NCBI GenBank assembly: GCA_964247055.1 | Contig: OZ176056.1 | Coordinates: forward strand, 1,612,001 to 1,676,000 | Origin: Paragordius varius | Lineage: Eukaryota > Nematomorpha | Direction of reading: 5' to 3' | Length of the DNA: 64,000 bases | The notes under the pieces: model-generated | What the model was told of the DNA's origin: nothing | Database searches by the model: none | The model's input: only the letters and a program-made list of their open reading frames with translations | Part shown: positions 24,561 through 37,100 of the stretch, in pieces | Layout: the number at the start of each line of letters is the position of its first letter | Position numbering within the stretch: position 1 is the first letter of the stretch | Program-made: the position numbers and the translations under genes

Positions 24561-26205
24561 TATTTCATTGTTAGATCTTATTCAAATGGTATATAATCTA
24601 TAGGTTTTACAAAATTAACCAATGTAAATCTCTATTTCATAAATTGAGTTATATTTAAAACAAGTTTAAAAGTGTAGCAGTTGTTTGAAAAAAATTATAT
24701 GTTTATGTTTGTACGTTTTGTCTGTTTAGTTTCAATTTTTATTGTATTATTCCGGTTAATATTAGATCAGATAAAAATAACAGTTAAGTGATCTACCACT
24801 TTGTTTTACATCGACTATTTTAAAAGTATGGATAATTTCAAAAACTAATTTTTTATGATGTGGTGCCCTAATATTACATTATGTACGAGCACATGTTTGT
24901 TTTAGCTTTTTCTAAAGTTTTTTAAGACCTTATTGTTGATGTTTAAAAATTTTTACATTCGATTCCAACGTTTAAATACGTTAATGTAGTTAGTTTATAT
25001 GATAATTCATCTTAAGAACAGTAAGTTGTAACCGGGAATGTATACCATACATTGTAAAATGCGCAACTTTTTGAAAAATTATGAGTGCTGGAACGCTATT
25101 TCGGCAAGCGTTATGCGCTGTTAATATCATCATATTTTTGATCTACCTGTATTTTTAGATGACTACCTCCAAATCAACCAGATACATGTTTTGGGGTTGG
25201 TGTATTCAGTAGCTATATAATAATTTTTGTTTTCGCCTAAATTTTTAATCCAAATTTTTCCATTTTGATATAAAGAAACATATTCTATCATGTCCTGCAA
25301 TGTTTGCCACTACTATGAGAAGACTACATCATCCGAATAGTATATCATTCCTTGAGCCCCCCCTCCCCACACGGAATTGTTTTATAAATTTTTTCAGCAA
25401 ATATGCTTAATTGAAAAGCAAGGAATAGAATACAGACCTCTCTAACTCTTTCTATATGAAGAATTAAGCTTTAAGAAAAAAAATTGTCCATTAACGTTTT
25501 GTTAAAATAATTTCAATTTTCATGTATATTTTGAGGATGAGGAAAGAGTATATGAAAATTTTATAATCATCTTGTATATAAGTTATCAAAAACTTGTGAA
25601 CAATCAATATAACATCTAGACAGCGGTTTTTTATATTTTTCGCATTTTTCCATGGGAGCCGATACAAAACTCAGCTTTGATTTCCGAAATTGGGGGTTGT
25701 TGAGTATATTGGAAAGTTTGAATTAAATTATATTTGTAAAAATTAATATGGAATTTGATTATTTAAACCGATTAATCTATCAAATTTAACTCTTTTTTAT
25801 TTTAGTATTGGTAAGAGATTGGGTTATTGTATCGGGCCATACGCGATTCTAAAAGGTTTAAAATTTGAATCAGTTGGTCAAACAAAATTAGTTTTATAAA
25901 ATTCTAGAGGAGGGGAATCTAACAGCGTCCCTCTGAAACATATGTTGTGGGCCCGCAAGAAATTTAGATATCCTTATGCAAAAATATGCTCACAAAATCT
26001 TAGTAAAAAAGATCTTTCTTAAAATTTTCTGAATAAGTCTATGGCAACAAAATTATTATATTGTGTCTGCATGCTGCAATCTTATGTTTTTGTCTAATAT
26101 TCATTAATGCCCATACATAATTCTAACGCGAAGCCATTTCATGACTAGAGAGAATTTTTTTTCCAGAAATTTAATATCTCACTTCACTTCTTTCTAGTTA
26201 GAATA
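24561..26205. other. Intergenic, mostly unrecognised
   Basis: Only a right-end fragment of the CAGTAAAAATTG MITE family near 24690-24760 (TACGTTTTGTCTGT...TTTCAATTTTTATTG) and a short C-rich tract near 25355 (CCCCCCTCCCC) stand out. No gene recognised. Confidence 0.5.
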
Positions 26206-27067
26206 CAGGGTTTGTTATATTCATTTATCATATGTCCTCCCGGTTCCACTTCTCCGGGAACCACGGCGGTACAGATTCCAAAATTTCAGAAACCACCCCG
26301 GTTCTATCTAAAAAAATTTAGGAACCGACGCGGTTCCGGTTCCACCCCCTTAATTACTAGTTCCCATATGATTTTTTATATGAAAATTTTATTTTATTAT
26401 TTAAATTTGATTGTACCACTACACATTACAACATACTTCAAACCTAAAACTAAGCGGCTAATATTAGCGATACTCTTTGAATTATGGACGATTTGGCTCT
26501 TTTAAAGAAACTAAATCATAACTCAAGTTTATTTACAATACATATGTTCGCATATATAGGTCCACGTTGAAAGAAAATTTTCACCCTTAATTTTCTATTT
26601 TCAGACTTGAGCAGCAGTTTGACCAGAGAATTGCTTGGTGCAATAAGTTTTTAGTTAAATAAAGTTTTTTTAGATACCATACTTAATTTAACTCTCATTT
26701 TATACCTTTATACTTATACATTTTCCTATAATATTTTTGCAATTTGTTTCATTTATTATGCTACACTATATTTCTTTCACTATACATTTGGCAATTCATA
26801 ATAAATTGTTTGATTTAATTTTGGTTGTATTATTATAATATTAATAATTTTGTAAATCATTTAATTAAAAGTCAGAAGCCGAAAATGGAACCGGTTCTAA
26901 ATGTAAAAAACCGGTTTCGGAACCGCTAAATTTTTAAGAAAACAAGGTAGTTCCGGTTTCATTTGTTTAGGAACCACCCCGGTTCCAAAATTTCAGAAAC
27001 CGCCATTAAATTGTTAAGAACCGACCCGGTCCTGGTTCCACATTTTTTGAACCGGTTCGAAGCCCTG
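26206..27067. mobile_element. hAT-like non-autonomous element
   Basis: It begins CAGGGTTTG and ends CGAACCGGTTC-related sequence then GAAGCCCTG, so the outermost CAGGG...CCCTG is inverted. Both subterminal regions are packed with GGAACCG/CGGTTCC motifs (CCGGTTCC, GGAACCACCCCGGTTCC, AACCGGTTCG), a style known for hAT elements whose transposase binds many short subterminal sites. About 860 bp, no transposase. The 8-bp flanks do not match, so the target duplication is unproven. The open frame at 26212-26505 is element sequence. Confidence 0.65.
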
Positions 27068-27312
27068 ATTTTTAGCTATAATAATGGTTTTTGAGACAAA
27101 TCTTATTAAAAATTTGATGTTGGAACGCCCAATCGTCATAAATTCTAAGTCGAGAGTGCACTCAAAAATGAAATGTTACGATTATTTCTACAAATTATCG
27201 GAAGTAAAAAAAGAATAATTTTTAAATAAATCTACTCTGTTACGACCCCACCTAACTGTGTCACAAATTTAATTCACAAATCTAACAATTTATTCAGTTT
27301 GCATAATCCAGC

Positions 27313-27570
27313 ACAGTATTATTGAAATCACAGGGGCAAAACGTAAAAAGACAAATATTTTTTTTTCAAAAGACCGCTGTTACCTGGATATTTTTGAAAC
27401 TCATTGTTTTAAAATTTTAAAGTATGAAATAAAAATGTAGATTGGTAACAACTTATATATTTTAAATGAATAATTTGTTGCACAGGAAAAATTGAATGAA
27501 AAATACAAAGTTTTGAAAAAATATATATTTATTTTGAAATTTTGTCCGTATAATTCAATTTTTACTATAT
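27313..27570. mobile_element. CAGTAAAAATTG-family MITE, diverged copy
   Basis: Left CAGTATTATTGAAATCA and GGGCAAAACGTAAAAAGAC, right TTTTGTCCGTATAATTCAA and TTTTTACTAT, in inverted orientation. Ends are slightly eroded. Confidence 0.65.
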
Positions 27571-27924
27571 CTGCTATAAAATTCCATCCTGACACAATCA
27601 GGCCCTTTCCCCAAACTATTAGCTTAAAATCTTAGAAATAAGTCCTAAAACCAATCATTTAATTAATTTGAACAAATTATTAATAAAAAATCTAACAAAC
27701 ATTATGAAAATGGTGACATCTTAAAGGCATATATATATATATATATTTATAAAGTAGTTTTTCAAACATATTTATAAAAGAGAAAGATATTAAGCCGTTA
27801 TTTAAGCTTAAAATGTTTAATTAGCTATTTCACAATTTTATAATTGTTTGTTTTATGAAATTATAAATGATTATTCTCACTCTAAAAAATCTTCGAAATA
27901 TAACTTAAATTAAACACATACACT

Positions 27925-28500
27925 ATTTGCACTTCAAAAGTGTCCTTGAACACTTCAAGTTGGTCCTTGAACAGTTCAATGTCCTTGAAAAATTCAAGTT
28001 GGTCCTTGAACAATTTAAGTTGGTTGGTCCTTTGACTTTTTATTTGGTTTTTAACTTTTATCAATCAAATCGTAAATCATTCATCTATTTTATCGTTTTA
28101 ACCTTCCTACTATTTAACATGAATTTTATATCAATAACAACTTTTAATCATTGAGAAACCGTATACCTTCATTAATTTCTTAAAATTATTTTGGATATTA
28201 ATGAGATATTAACACGAAATGAAATAATATGGAAGTTTTCTGGTTATTAATTACAATTTTTCATTAAATACATTTAAATGTAATAATTTTGTAAAATTAG
28301 GAAAATATTAGTTTGAAATAAAAAAGTGATTTTTTAATAAATATTTTGATGTTTAAATGAATATTTATTTAATATATAAAGAAAATTAGGTTAAAAAATA
28401 ATAAAATACAAAAATGTAAAAATTATGGTTAAATATATTTTAAAAAATTTTAAGGACCAACTTGAAGTGTTCAAGGACACTCTTGAAGTGCTAATGGTAT
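27925..28500. repeat. Long foldback with CCTTGAACACTTCAAGTTGGT repeats
   Basis: The left arm has about five tandem variants of GTCCTTGAACA(C/A)TTCAAGTTG (27943-28030). The right arm (28440-28490) carries the inverse, AAGGACCAACTTGAAGTGTT and CAAGGACACTCTTGAAGTG. The ~400-bp middle is AT-rich and unrecognised. The architecture (tandem motifs near each inverted end) parallels the AATTCACCC family, but the motif is different. Confidence 0.65.
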
Positions 28501-28744
28501 ATAATAAAATTTTAATTAATTATTATATCAGAAAACAATATTTCCTAACAACTAACTTTACCAAAAGAGAAAATATTCCTATATTGGTATTGGACAATAA
28601 GTTTTTCATTATATACAACACCATTTTTAAGTGGCGATATTTCAAATTATTTTAAATCATATTCTTTGTTTTAAATCAATATTCTAGGGTTGCTTGAGTA
28701 TTACATTACTAAACTCTATTACAAAGGATAATTTTTTAATAATA

Positions 28745-29015
28745 TAGTAAAAATATATTACAGTAGCAATAATAACCACATAAAACTAAAGACAAATATT
28801 TTTATCTATTATTTCATTTTTCCAAATATAAATAACTCATGGCTGTGGTTGACGAAACGGTAATCCGATAAACTGGTAATAAACTCAAATATATAATTTC
28901 GAAATTGTAATCTAATAGATTATGTGGAATAGATCAAGATTTAAGAAGATATATCGGTATTTTTAATAAACATTTGTTTTTTACATTTTGTTTATAATTT
29001 CAATTTTAAAAATAA
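28745..29015. mobile_element. Eroded CAGTAAAAATTG-family MITE
   Basis: Recognised from ATTACAGTAGCAATAATAAC, AAAGACAAATATTTTT, and TACATTTTGTTTATAATTTCAATTTT at the right. Ends and interior are diverged. Confidence 0.5.
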
Positions 29016-29058
29016 ATTTTTGATTTATTTTTTATCAGAAGCCAAATTTCAAAAAAAT

Positions 29059-31123
29059 TTAAAAGTTTGGTAAAGCGGAATTTTGCCCTTTCTCTCTTGA
29101 TTCATGCCAAGCTTTTTGAATCACCTGTAAAAATAAATATAAAATTGAAATAAATTAATAATATTTGATTATAAATAATCATATGATATATTTTTAATAA
29201 TAACCTTTAAGGTTATTTTAAAAATCTTTTAATAAACTGTTAAATAAATGAAATAAGATTTTTAATAACCTTAAAAAAATATTTTTTATTAAAATATTTT
29301 ATTTAATTCTAACATTCATTATGAATGCTTAAAATTTGAAATTATTGAAAAAGTTTTACGGGCCAAAATCTTTTAAAAATAAAAGATTAAATTATATAAA
29401 TTGTTGATTAAGTAAAGTTTAAATAAATAATCATTTTAAAAAAGCTTCCAAACTCACCTGTTTCATATTATCATCGCCATCTTCGTACATTTTTCTCATA
29501 AGGTCCATCAATCCTGCTTCTGGCGAGGAATTGCTCATATCACCTGGTTTTTCGTTTTTACTTAAAAATAATTATTTTTACTTAATTATATAATTAATTA
29601 TGGCTCTCGTAGTTTAAATTCAAAAAATCAAAAAAAATAAATATATAAAAAAGTAATTTCTAAAAAACACATAATATTCAAAAGAAAATCAGCTGATAAT
29701 ATTACAATTTTTGAGCAGCTAAATCTTTTTGTCGCTTTTCACTTTGAGTAATGCAAGGCCAGACTTGACCAGATTTTGCTTTAGCGAGTACGAGGTTAAG
29801 CATTTTGTTGCCTGATAAAATCTAAACCAAAAACAACAGTTATATAAATTATTTTTTAACAAAATATTTTCTATCTAAAAAAAAAAATTAAAAAAGCAAA
29901 ATAATACATAATTATATATCTATAATTATAATTTATATCATATGATTTTAGTTAAAAAATAATTTTATGAATAATTTAACACTTGGATATAACACATTCA
30001 TTTTAGTCCTTCGATTCAAATTGGGATAGTTAAATGCCCCAGGCCTGTTACTTGTTATTACTTATTTTAAGCAAAAACCGAAAGGTAAAAATTTAGTCAA
30101 CGTGACTGCGATGGTAAATTGAAAAATAATACAAAATAAACCGCTTTTTCTATTTTTATCAATGTTAGATGTAATTTATATAAAAAATTAGCTTTAATTT
30201 TACCTTTAAAATTATATGATGACGATATTTTGCAAAATATTTTAAAATAAAAATAGCGTGGAAGTAGTTTGACTTGAAATTTTTTTTTCAAAACAAAATT
30301 TCAAATAGATTTTGGCATATTATAATTTTTATTAGGATAGGAGAAAAAATTTAAATTGGGACCGTTTACTTCAGTAGTTTTTTAAAAATCTAACTCAAAT
30401 TTAGTCTAGGTTTAAATACCCCAATTATCGAAGTGTTAAAAGTATTTTATTTAAATGATATTATTTCAGCGATAAGCATTTATTGAAATAGATGTTAAAT
30501 TAAATTATTGATAAAACTTATAGTTAAAATTATTACCTTAAACTTTGATTTTTCCGGCAAAATATCAAAGCATAGATTATTGATTGAAAAATTGAAGTTT
30601 TTTGCAATTTTATTTTTTTCACCAATGACGTCATGGATAAAAACTTCTACAGATCTAAAAAATATTTAAAAATTCTATAAATTTAAACAATTTTTGGGAA
30701 ATAATACCATCTTTTAAATTATATCAGAATTAAAAATTAAAAATATATTTAGAAAAAAGTATACTTTGGAGAAAAGTGGCATTTTATATTATCTTTTGGG
30801 ACATTTTGAATTCCATCGATCGTCAAAAAGATTTCAATCGAATCATTATTTTGATCCCAACCTTAAAAAATTTGGTTAAATATAAGAAAAAAACCATAGT
30901 TTGTAAGTTTTGAATAACTAATATTTGTTAGAGTTTTAGGTGAGTTTTTGCTATAATTTTCTTGGGTTAATTTAGTTTCTTTTTCCAATTTTTCGATTTC
31001 ACTGGTTAAAATTTGTTTAACATATGGATATGTGGCGTAACTAAGTAACTTTTTAAGCTCTTCTTTATAATTTTTAAACTAAAACATTAATTTGACAAAA
31101 AATACCTGATTTTCTGAAGCCAT
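29059..31123 (-). CDS. CACYBP: Calcyclin-binding protein / Siah-interacting protein
   Basis: CACYBP/SIP is a cytoplasmic scaffold joining Siah E3 ligase and Skp1 for beta-catenin degradation; its SGS region binds S100 proteins in vertebrates. Seven exons (minus): 31123-31106, 31078-30895, 30861-30765, 30654-30537, 29821-29706, 29560-29458 and 29124-29059, all in phase; 233 residues against 228 in human. Visible: N-terminal helical hairpin (EELKKLLSYATYPYVKQILT), CS domain starting NYGWDQ (~residue 67) with FLTIDGIQNVPKDNIKCHF, then the SGS region with GLMDLMRKMYEDGDDNMKQ and KAWHESREK. Intron 1 is 27 bp and intron 2 is 33 bp; intron 4 contains a 446-bp MITE. Identity is firm. Confidence 0.95.
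29990..30435 (-). mobile_element. TTAA-flanked MITE, inverted copy in CACYBP intron 4
   Basis: Plus strand begins CACTTGGATATAACACATTC and ends TATCGAAGTG, flanked by TTAA at 29986-29989 and 30436-30439. The interior is the reverse of the copy at 2977. It is shorter (446 bp) than the ~580-bp copies, so part of the interior is missing. Confidence 0.8.
30862..30894 (-). other. 33-bp ultrashort intron 2 of CACYBP
   Basis: GTTTTTTTCTTAT...TTTTTTAAG splits the Gly codon of the conserved NYGW at phase 1. Removal restores NYGWDQ. Retention would reach an in-frame TAA. Confidence 0.85.
31079..31105 (-). other. 27-bp ultrashort intron 1 of CACYBP
   Basis: GTATTTTTTGTC...TGTTTTAG after the sixth codon (MASENQ). 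Its removal joins ASENQ to FKNYKEEL, in line with the animal N-terminus. Retention would reach an in-frame TAG at the acceptor. Confidence 0.85.
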
Positions 31124-33261
31124 ATATTTTTTTAAAAAAAGTGAGGTGAGGGGAACTACCAATGAAAAGTTATTTTTTTACAATTTCTGTAATAAATAAT
31201 TTTACGTTATATAAATAATCTAAGTATATAATAATTTAAATTTATATATAATTCAAATATATATTTAAATTTTTTTATTTTATTAATAATTGACGTTTTA
31301 ATCAGTTGTTATCACTTTATACGATTAAAACATTGCCTATCAATCTAGACGCCATAAATTATCATTCTCTTATTACAAATATAATTAAGGTAGCTATTTA
31401 TATATTATTATATATAACTTTAGAGACATCATTTTATTGATTTTTAAGGTTATAATAAGGTTTACTTTAAGTTATATAAATTATTAAAATAAAATGGTTA
31501 CTTGGAATTCAGATTTTAATTGCTTGTTAAAAACTCATGGCAAATATCCATAATCTTAAGTCGTTACTTTTTTACCCTTGTTAAAGGCTTTGAGTTTTGT
31601 TAATGGTTATTGTTTTGAGTCACTATTATTTTTCAAAACCGCTGAAACCCCGTCGTCAGCTGCAACCCGGTAATAAATCGGTTTTAAATTTTAAATCGTT
31701 GCAGTAATCTTAATTGTTTGAATTATTTAATTTTTTGAATTTGAACAGTGGTATAAATTAAAACCGACTAAAATTTACGTTTCGGCTGTGTAAAATTAGC
31801 TGTAACCCGTTTAATAACTAGGCGTAAATATTTAAAATCCGTTTTTTGTCCGTTGCAATCAGTTACTTAAAAATTTTTATTTTTTTAAAACCGCTAAAAA
31901 TGAACTTTTACCGTTTTAGATTGCAACTTTATTAAAAATTAGGAATTACTTTTCAATCAGTCTCTCTGTTTCTTTCAATTATTACCCTGCTTCTAAAAAT
32001 AACTAATTGGGCGTTTAATACCAACTATCGAAAAACCGTTAGAGCGGTTTTTAAAAAAATTTTGTAGTGAAAAAAAATAATATTTTTAATCCAAATATAT
32101 AATTTGATCCTTGATCCACTAAACAGTAACAGGAGTTTTATTAGATTTAATTAGCTTTGAATTTAAACTACCATGTATATGATTAAAATAGCGGATAAGA
32201 AATACGTGGAAAAATTAGAACTAATAGGTTTGAAAGTTTTCATACATAGGACCTTCTTGAATTCTCTTTTAAACCTATTTAAAATACCCAAATGTCCAAC
32301 AATATCGCTTTGTATGTTAATTTCTATTCTTGTGCCTCTATTAAAAACGATTTAAGAATTTATATTAAAAATATAATTAAAAAAATATGGTTTTTTAGGT
32401 TTTAAAATTAAAATTTTAAAAAGGTGTTACGAATTAAAAAAATGGATTTTTACATAACTAACACATGCAATAGAATTTTTTTCCATGTTTTAACATTAAT
32501 TTTGTCTATTATTTATGGACGAAAATTGTTTTATATTATACGCTAGTGTATTTCGTTTAAATCTTTATTTGTCTGTTGACGTAATTTTATCATTTATATA
32601 CTTTCTTAAATCCTAGTTTTTAGTGCATTTAGAGTGCTTCCTGGGTAATTTTATAATTTTTTTCACACATATTTTATTCAATTTAGATTTCATCAAACTT
32701 CAAATCACTAAACCAACAAATTTGATTTTTTTGAAATCAAAAGTGCCTCTATCTATCAACGCCAAGCTTTTACTACTTTATAACAACAGTTAAAGTTTTA
32801 CTTTACTATTAACGAGAAAATAGAACAAATCACAACTTGATTTCTTCTAAATTTTGATTCGGTTATTATAACGACTTTTCTTTTAAATCATTCTTATAAC
32901 AAGTTTGTGGGGATTATTTCGATTGATTCTATTTAAGTATTTTCATCAAACACCAAACACGTCTGTAATTCTTTCGTCTCACCAACCAAAAAAAGATTCG
33001 TCAACATCATTAAAAAATTTTTGATAGCAAACTCAATCGAAATACTATTTAGTACAAACAAAACTCGAAATTTAAACAATAGATTCATCCCTGTATTCAT
33101 TTTTATTTATCCCGAAACTTTAAACACAACTTCAACTTGATTTATATCTTCTTCATTCTTTATTTTAAACAACGCAACACCTTTTCCTAAACAACCCTTC
33201 AATCACAAATTGAAATATCCATTTAAAAACTCACCCAACATCAGCTGATATTGACTTTGTA
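31124..33261. other. Intergenic between CACYBP and dynein light chain (divergent starts)
   Basis: 2.1 kb. From ~31560 to 32090 a degenerate motif recurs (ACCGTTTTAAATTT...GTTGCAGT; CCGTTTTTTGTCCGTTGCAAT; ACCGTTTTAGATTGCAAC), weakly echoed at 180-270 and 59030-59110, so probably an old dispersed repeat. Part of 32700-33261 is richer in C and likely the 5' leader of the light-chain mRNA. No motif-supported gene. Confidence 0.45.
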
Positions 33262-33609
33262 ATGTCGAGTAATCCTGCTGCTGTATCAAACATTACTACA
33301 ACGGCCGGAAATACGGCTGGCACCGGTGCCGGATCAGCTGATAGGAAATCAGCTGCTATCGTTAAGAATGCCGACATGTCGGAAGAACTTCAACAAGACG
33401 CTATAGATGTGGCCAGTGTAGCTTGTGAAAAGTTTAACATTGAAAAAGATATTGCGGCATACATCAAGAAAGAATTTGATCGCAAGTATGGCCCTACTTG
33501 GCATTGTGTAGTGGGCCGGAATTTTGGCTCCTTTGTCACGCATGAAACGCGACACTTTATCTACTTTTACTTTGGCCAGGTGGCTGTCCTGCTTTTCAAA
33601 TCGGGGTGA
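33262..33609 (+). CDS. Dynein light chain LC8-type, with N-terminal extension
   Basis: LC8 is the dimeric light chain and general hub of dynein and many other complexes, binding TQT-type motifs in a groove beside its central beta sheet. A single exon gives 115 residues. From residue ~28 the LC8 core is nearly complete ([67 protein letters not shown]). The first ~26 residues ([10 protein letters not shown]...GAGSAD) are an Ala/Gly/Thr-rich extension absent from the 89-residue human protein. An internal Met in NADM would lose core residues, so the upstream Met is preferred. No intron is visible; an ancestral retrocopy origin is possible but unproven. Strong LC8 identity. Confidence 0.95.
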   Translation: MSSNPAAVSNITTTAGNTAGTGAGSADRKSAAIVKNADMSEELQQDAIDVASVACEKFNIEKDIAAYIKKEFDRKYGPTWHCVVGRNFGSFVTHETRHFIYFYFGQVAVLLFKSG

Positions 33610-33839
33610 TACGAATCTGTGTGAAGATTAGAAAAAACTTCGTTCTTTATTCCTTTTTTATAATGTTGAACAATTTTTGATATTTACTTTATATTTAGCA
33701 AATTTAATTGTGTAAACAAGTCGTAGTATTGCTCCTCTCTTCTTTAAATTGGGGGAAAATTTGAAGATTATACCCAAAAACCAAACCAATAAATATTCCT
33801 TTAATTATCTTTTATAAAACTTTTAATTGTTGTAAAAAT

Positions 33840-34195
33840 GATAAATTTTGAATCCTTTGTCACACATGAGCGATAATCTCTTTGGGTAAATAGCTATCTT
33901 AGAATCGGGGTGATGGCATTTTGTGAAGATTTAACCTATGAAAAAACTAAAAATTATTAATAAATATTTACTTTGGGTTTCTTTTGTAACGCATCTAACC
34001 TAGCTTTTCATCTACTATTGTAATCAAATTGTTAAAATAAATAATTATACACTTTCTTCCATATAAAAAGCTTAAAATGCAAAAATATATAAAATTTGGC
34101 TCTTTTGTAACCCATAAAACGGCACTTCTTTCCTATTTTGACCTACATTCTGCTTTCTTGCTCTTAAAATTGGTTTGATTCGGAATGGAAAAAAT
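33840..34195 (+). repeat. Three decayed tandem echoes of the LC8 3' end
   Basis: The last ~95 coding bases plus start of the 3' UTR recur three times downstream, at about 33840-33960, 33968-34060 and 34088-34190. Shared landmarks are TTTGNNTCCTTTGTNACNCAT, CTACTATTNTNAT-like tracts, and in copies 1 and 3 a remnant of the CTTTTCAAATCGGGGTGAT end (GAATCGGGGTGATGG; TAAAATTGGTTTGATTCGG). Copy 1 also keeps GTGAAGATT from the 3' UTR. No frame is kept, so these are dead fragments of the host gene. Confidence 0.72.
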
Positions 34196-37100
34196 CAATG
34201 AAAATAAATTTGATTTCTGTATATTTTCCTTCCATAAACTATTAAATTAGAATTTCACACTATTTAGCTAATATTTTTATTTATGTTCCTTTAGATTCAA
34301 TTCAAAATTTGTATTTAAATGTTTGCCTTTTAAAATATAAAAATTATATCCTTAGGTTTTACGTTTTGTATTAATATAGTTTCATTTTTTATTGTAACTT
34401 TCTTATATCACTCGAAAGGCCCTAAACCAATAGCATTATGAGAATCCTAATACATATTACTAGTAGAATATATATATGAGGATACTCTTTTGTACACTAT
34501 AATTTAGTGCGTTACCAATTTACAAAATCTTATTATTGAGAGCAACCTAAGCAAAGAGTTTATTAATTTTTAACTGCTTCATAAAAACTAAATAATTTAT
34601 AAATAGTACCTTTTATTTATTAAATTACCCATGAGATTGGGCCAAATAATAAATTTGGATTTTTACTTTTTCAGGCCTAAAACATTAAAATTTAATCTCA
34701 AATAAGCCGTCTATTTTGTCTGTTATTTGCCATATAAAACATAATAAAAAAATTCAAATACCTGGAAATGGATATACTACAAAATTACATTTTTCATATC
34801 ATACATGTTTGGATTTTAATTGAACAATAGTCCAAGACTAACGACTTAAACTACGGTTAATTATGGTTAATAACACTAGACAACAAATTTTAACTTTTTT
34901 TAACTGCCATTCTTGTAAATTTTAAATTTATTTCATTAAAGTACATAATTAGTATATCTGAAAAGAAAATTGGTCTTACATGGAAGAATTTTTTTATATT
35001 AGAGTTTATCGATAATTTTTGGCCCCGATTTAACATTAAACTCGAAATTTCGAAAATTTAAAGTTTTAGATATGAAGCCATGTGTTTTATATCATTCGAA
35101 AGAGTGCAAAAAACTGCATCTTTTAAATGGTAGTAAGTCATTTAAATCAATCGGATGTAAAAGTTATTTGGATTTAAATGGTCGAAATTTTCAGTCCTTA
35201 AATAAGTCAAGAATTTTCATAGACAAACTAATTTGAAAATCATATAAATTATTTTAATATAATTATTAGGGTTATATTAGTATTTAAATTAAAAAAAAAT
35301 TTGAAAAAGCTTTTGGTTTGATTTTTTAATAAAAATTATTATTATCATAAATATTTTACCTAGTGGATACTAAAATGCACAGTTATAACTGTAAATTTAT
35401 TACATAATGGCTATAAAAGATCAAAAAATATCTTAAATTTTGTTTTTATCTTTAAAATTTCAAAATTATCAGCCTCGTAAATAAAATAATTAATATTGAT
35501 GAGATGGTGATTTTCAAAAAATAAAAAAATTAAAAATGGCTGTTTTGAGGGACATAAAAGCAATAAAAAAATGTTTTAATCAAAAAAACTTTCTTGTGTT
35601 ATCTTTTTTGAACATTCATCACCATCTAAACAAAGTTTGAGCTATTTTTATCCATTAGTTTTAAAAATATGATAATTAAAAAAAATGCTCTCGCTTCGCG
35701 CGTTTGTCGCTCTTTGTGTCCAATATTAACTGTCGTTTTAATACATATTAGTATACATTTTATAGAGTTTTTACTACTCTTTCGAATGATATATTACAAA
35801 TGGGCATTATTTGTATATTTTCAAAGAAAAACATTTTTTAGTAAAATTTTGATAAAGAGGGCGCATAATCAAAAAATCAAATTATACAAAATTCTTCCAA
35901 CGAGTTATAATTTTTATTTCAGATTTATTGTTAAAATGATATTAAATAACAAAAAATGCAAAAAACTCGAGTGGCAGAAAAATTTGTTGTCTAGTGTAAT
36001 AATCAAAATTTTGCTCTCAAAGAGTCAATCAATATTTGAATATTTTATGAGTGAAACCAAAAATTTAGTTGCTATATGTTTTTTCGGGTTTATTTAACAA
36101 TTTATAAATTGTTTGATGCGCATAAAAGTCAATCAATTGTCTCTATTATATTTCGGCAAATATTTGTTTTTAACTTTGGATTAAAAGAGATTTTTTTATT
36201 TAATATGCTAATAACATTAAATAAGCAAGTTAAAATTTGGACTTTTCCTCGAATTCATTAATTATTGTGTTGTAACCATATTATTTAAATCATTCTAGAA
36301 AAATTTATAAAAAAAGATTTAAGTTTAAATATGGTCATTTTTTTCATTTCTAAAACTACTAAGCAATCCAAATTTCTGAATTAATTTGATCGTTTTATTT
36401 AAACACAGCAATAGTAATAATTGGATTTTATATCATGCATTCTACCAAAAAATAAATTAAAAAAAGATGAGTCCTCAATTTAAAAAATTATATGATTAGA
36501 TTAAATATGATGCAGTGCACTCCCAATTTACATTTTATTATTTTGGAACGGAAAAAGGATACATTTTAAAAAATTAAGGTTTTTTAACAAAAAAAAACAT
36601 ATATGGGGATTAAAAATATTGATTAGAGTGATTGTTTTTAAGAACACAATGCAAACAATTTTCAATTTGTTTCCCCTTTTAATTGCTTCTCCTACCTATT
36701 TCGTTGCCAAAATAAGGAAAGCCGTATCAAATGGGATTTGTTAACAATTGACCTTTTCACTTTTCTGTCCGCGTTGTGGTAGTTTTATACCCCAGAACTC
36801 AATCTTGTAAACTGCTATTTTGAAAATTATTTTAGTAAAAATTTATTTATTAAACATTGTTATATATTAGACAAAAAAGCTTTTATTTTTTTTAATTTAG
36901 TCTAAAATTAGAACAGCTCAAATCCACGATTGAATTAAACAGCTGGTTTTAAAATAGAAAAATATCTATTTGATACTAAAAAGCAACTGAAAGCTAACTA
37001 AAGTTATTATTATTTATAACCATAATATAAAATTATTTGACGTATTAATTTAATAAAATTAAAAATGGCAAATTTTTAAAATATTACATCTAATAAAATA

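Noticed and set aside
26212-26505. 97-codon plus-strand frame
   Set aside because: Composed of CGGTTCC-type subterminal repeats of the hAT-like element.
27882-28154. Frames with repeated VLEQFKLVLE and LFKDQLE motifs
   Set aside because: The protein repeats are translations of the GTCCTTGAACACTTCAAG DNA repeat on both strands; no independent evidence of coding.
32173-32355. 60-codon plus frame and an overlapping minus frame with NIQSDIVGHLGILNRF
   Set aside because: Neither has a recognisable domain, splice context or signal peptide; too short to separate from chance.
35669-36261. 142- and 61-codon plus-strand frames
   Set aside because: Ile/Leu/Lys/Phe composition expected from AT-rich DNA, no motif, no promoter or splice context.
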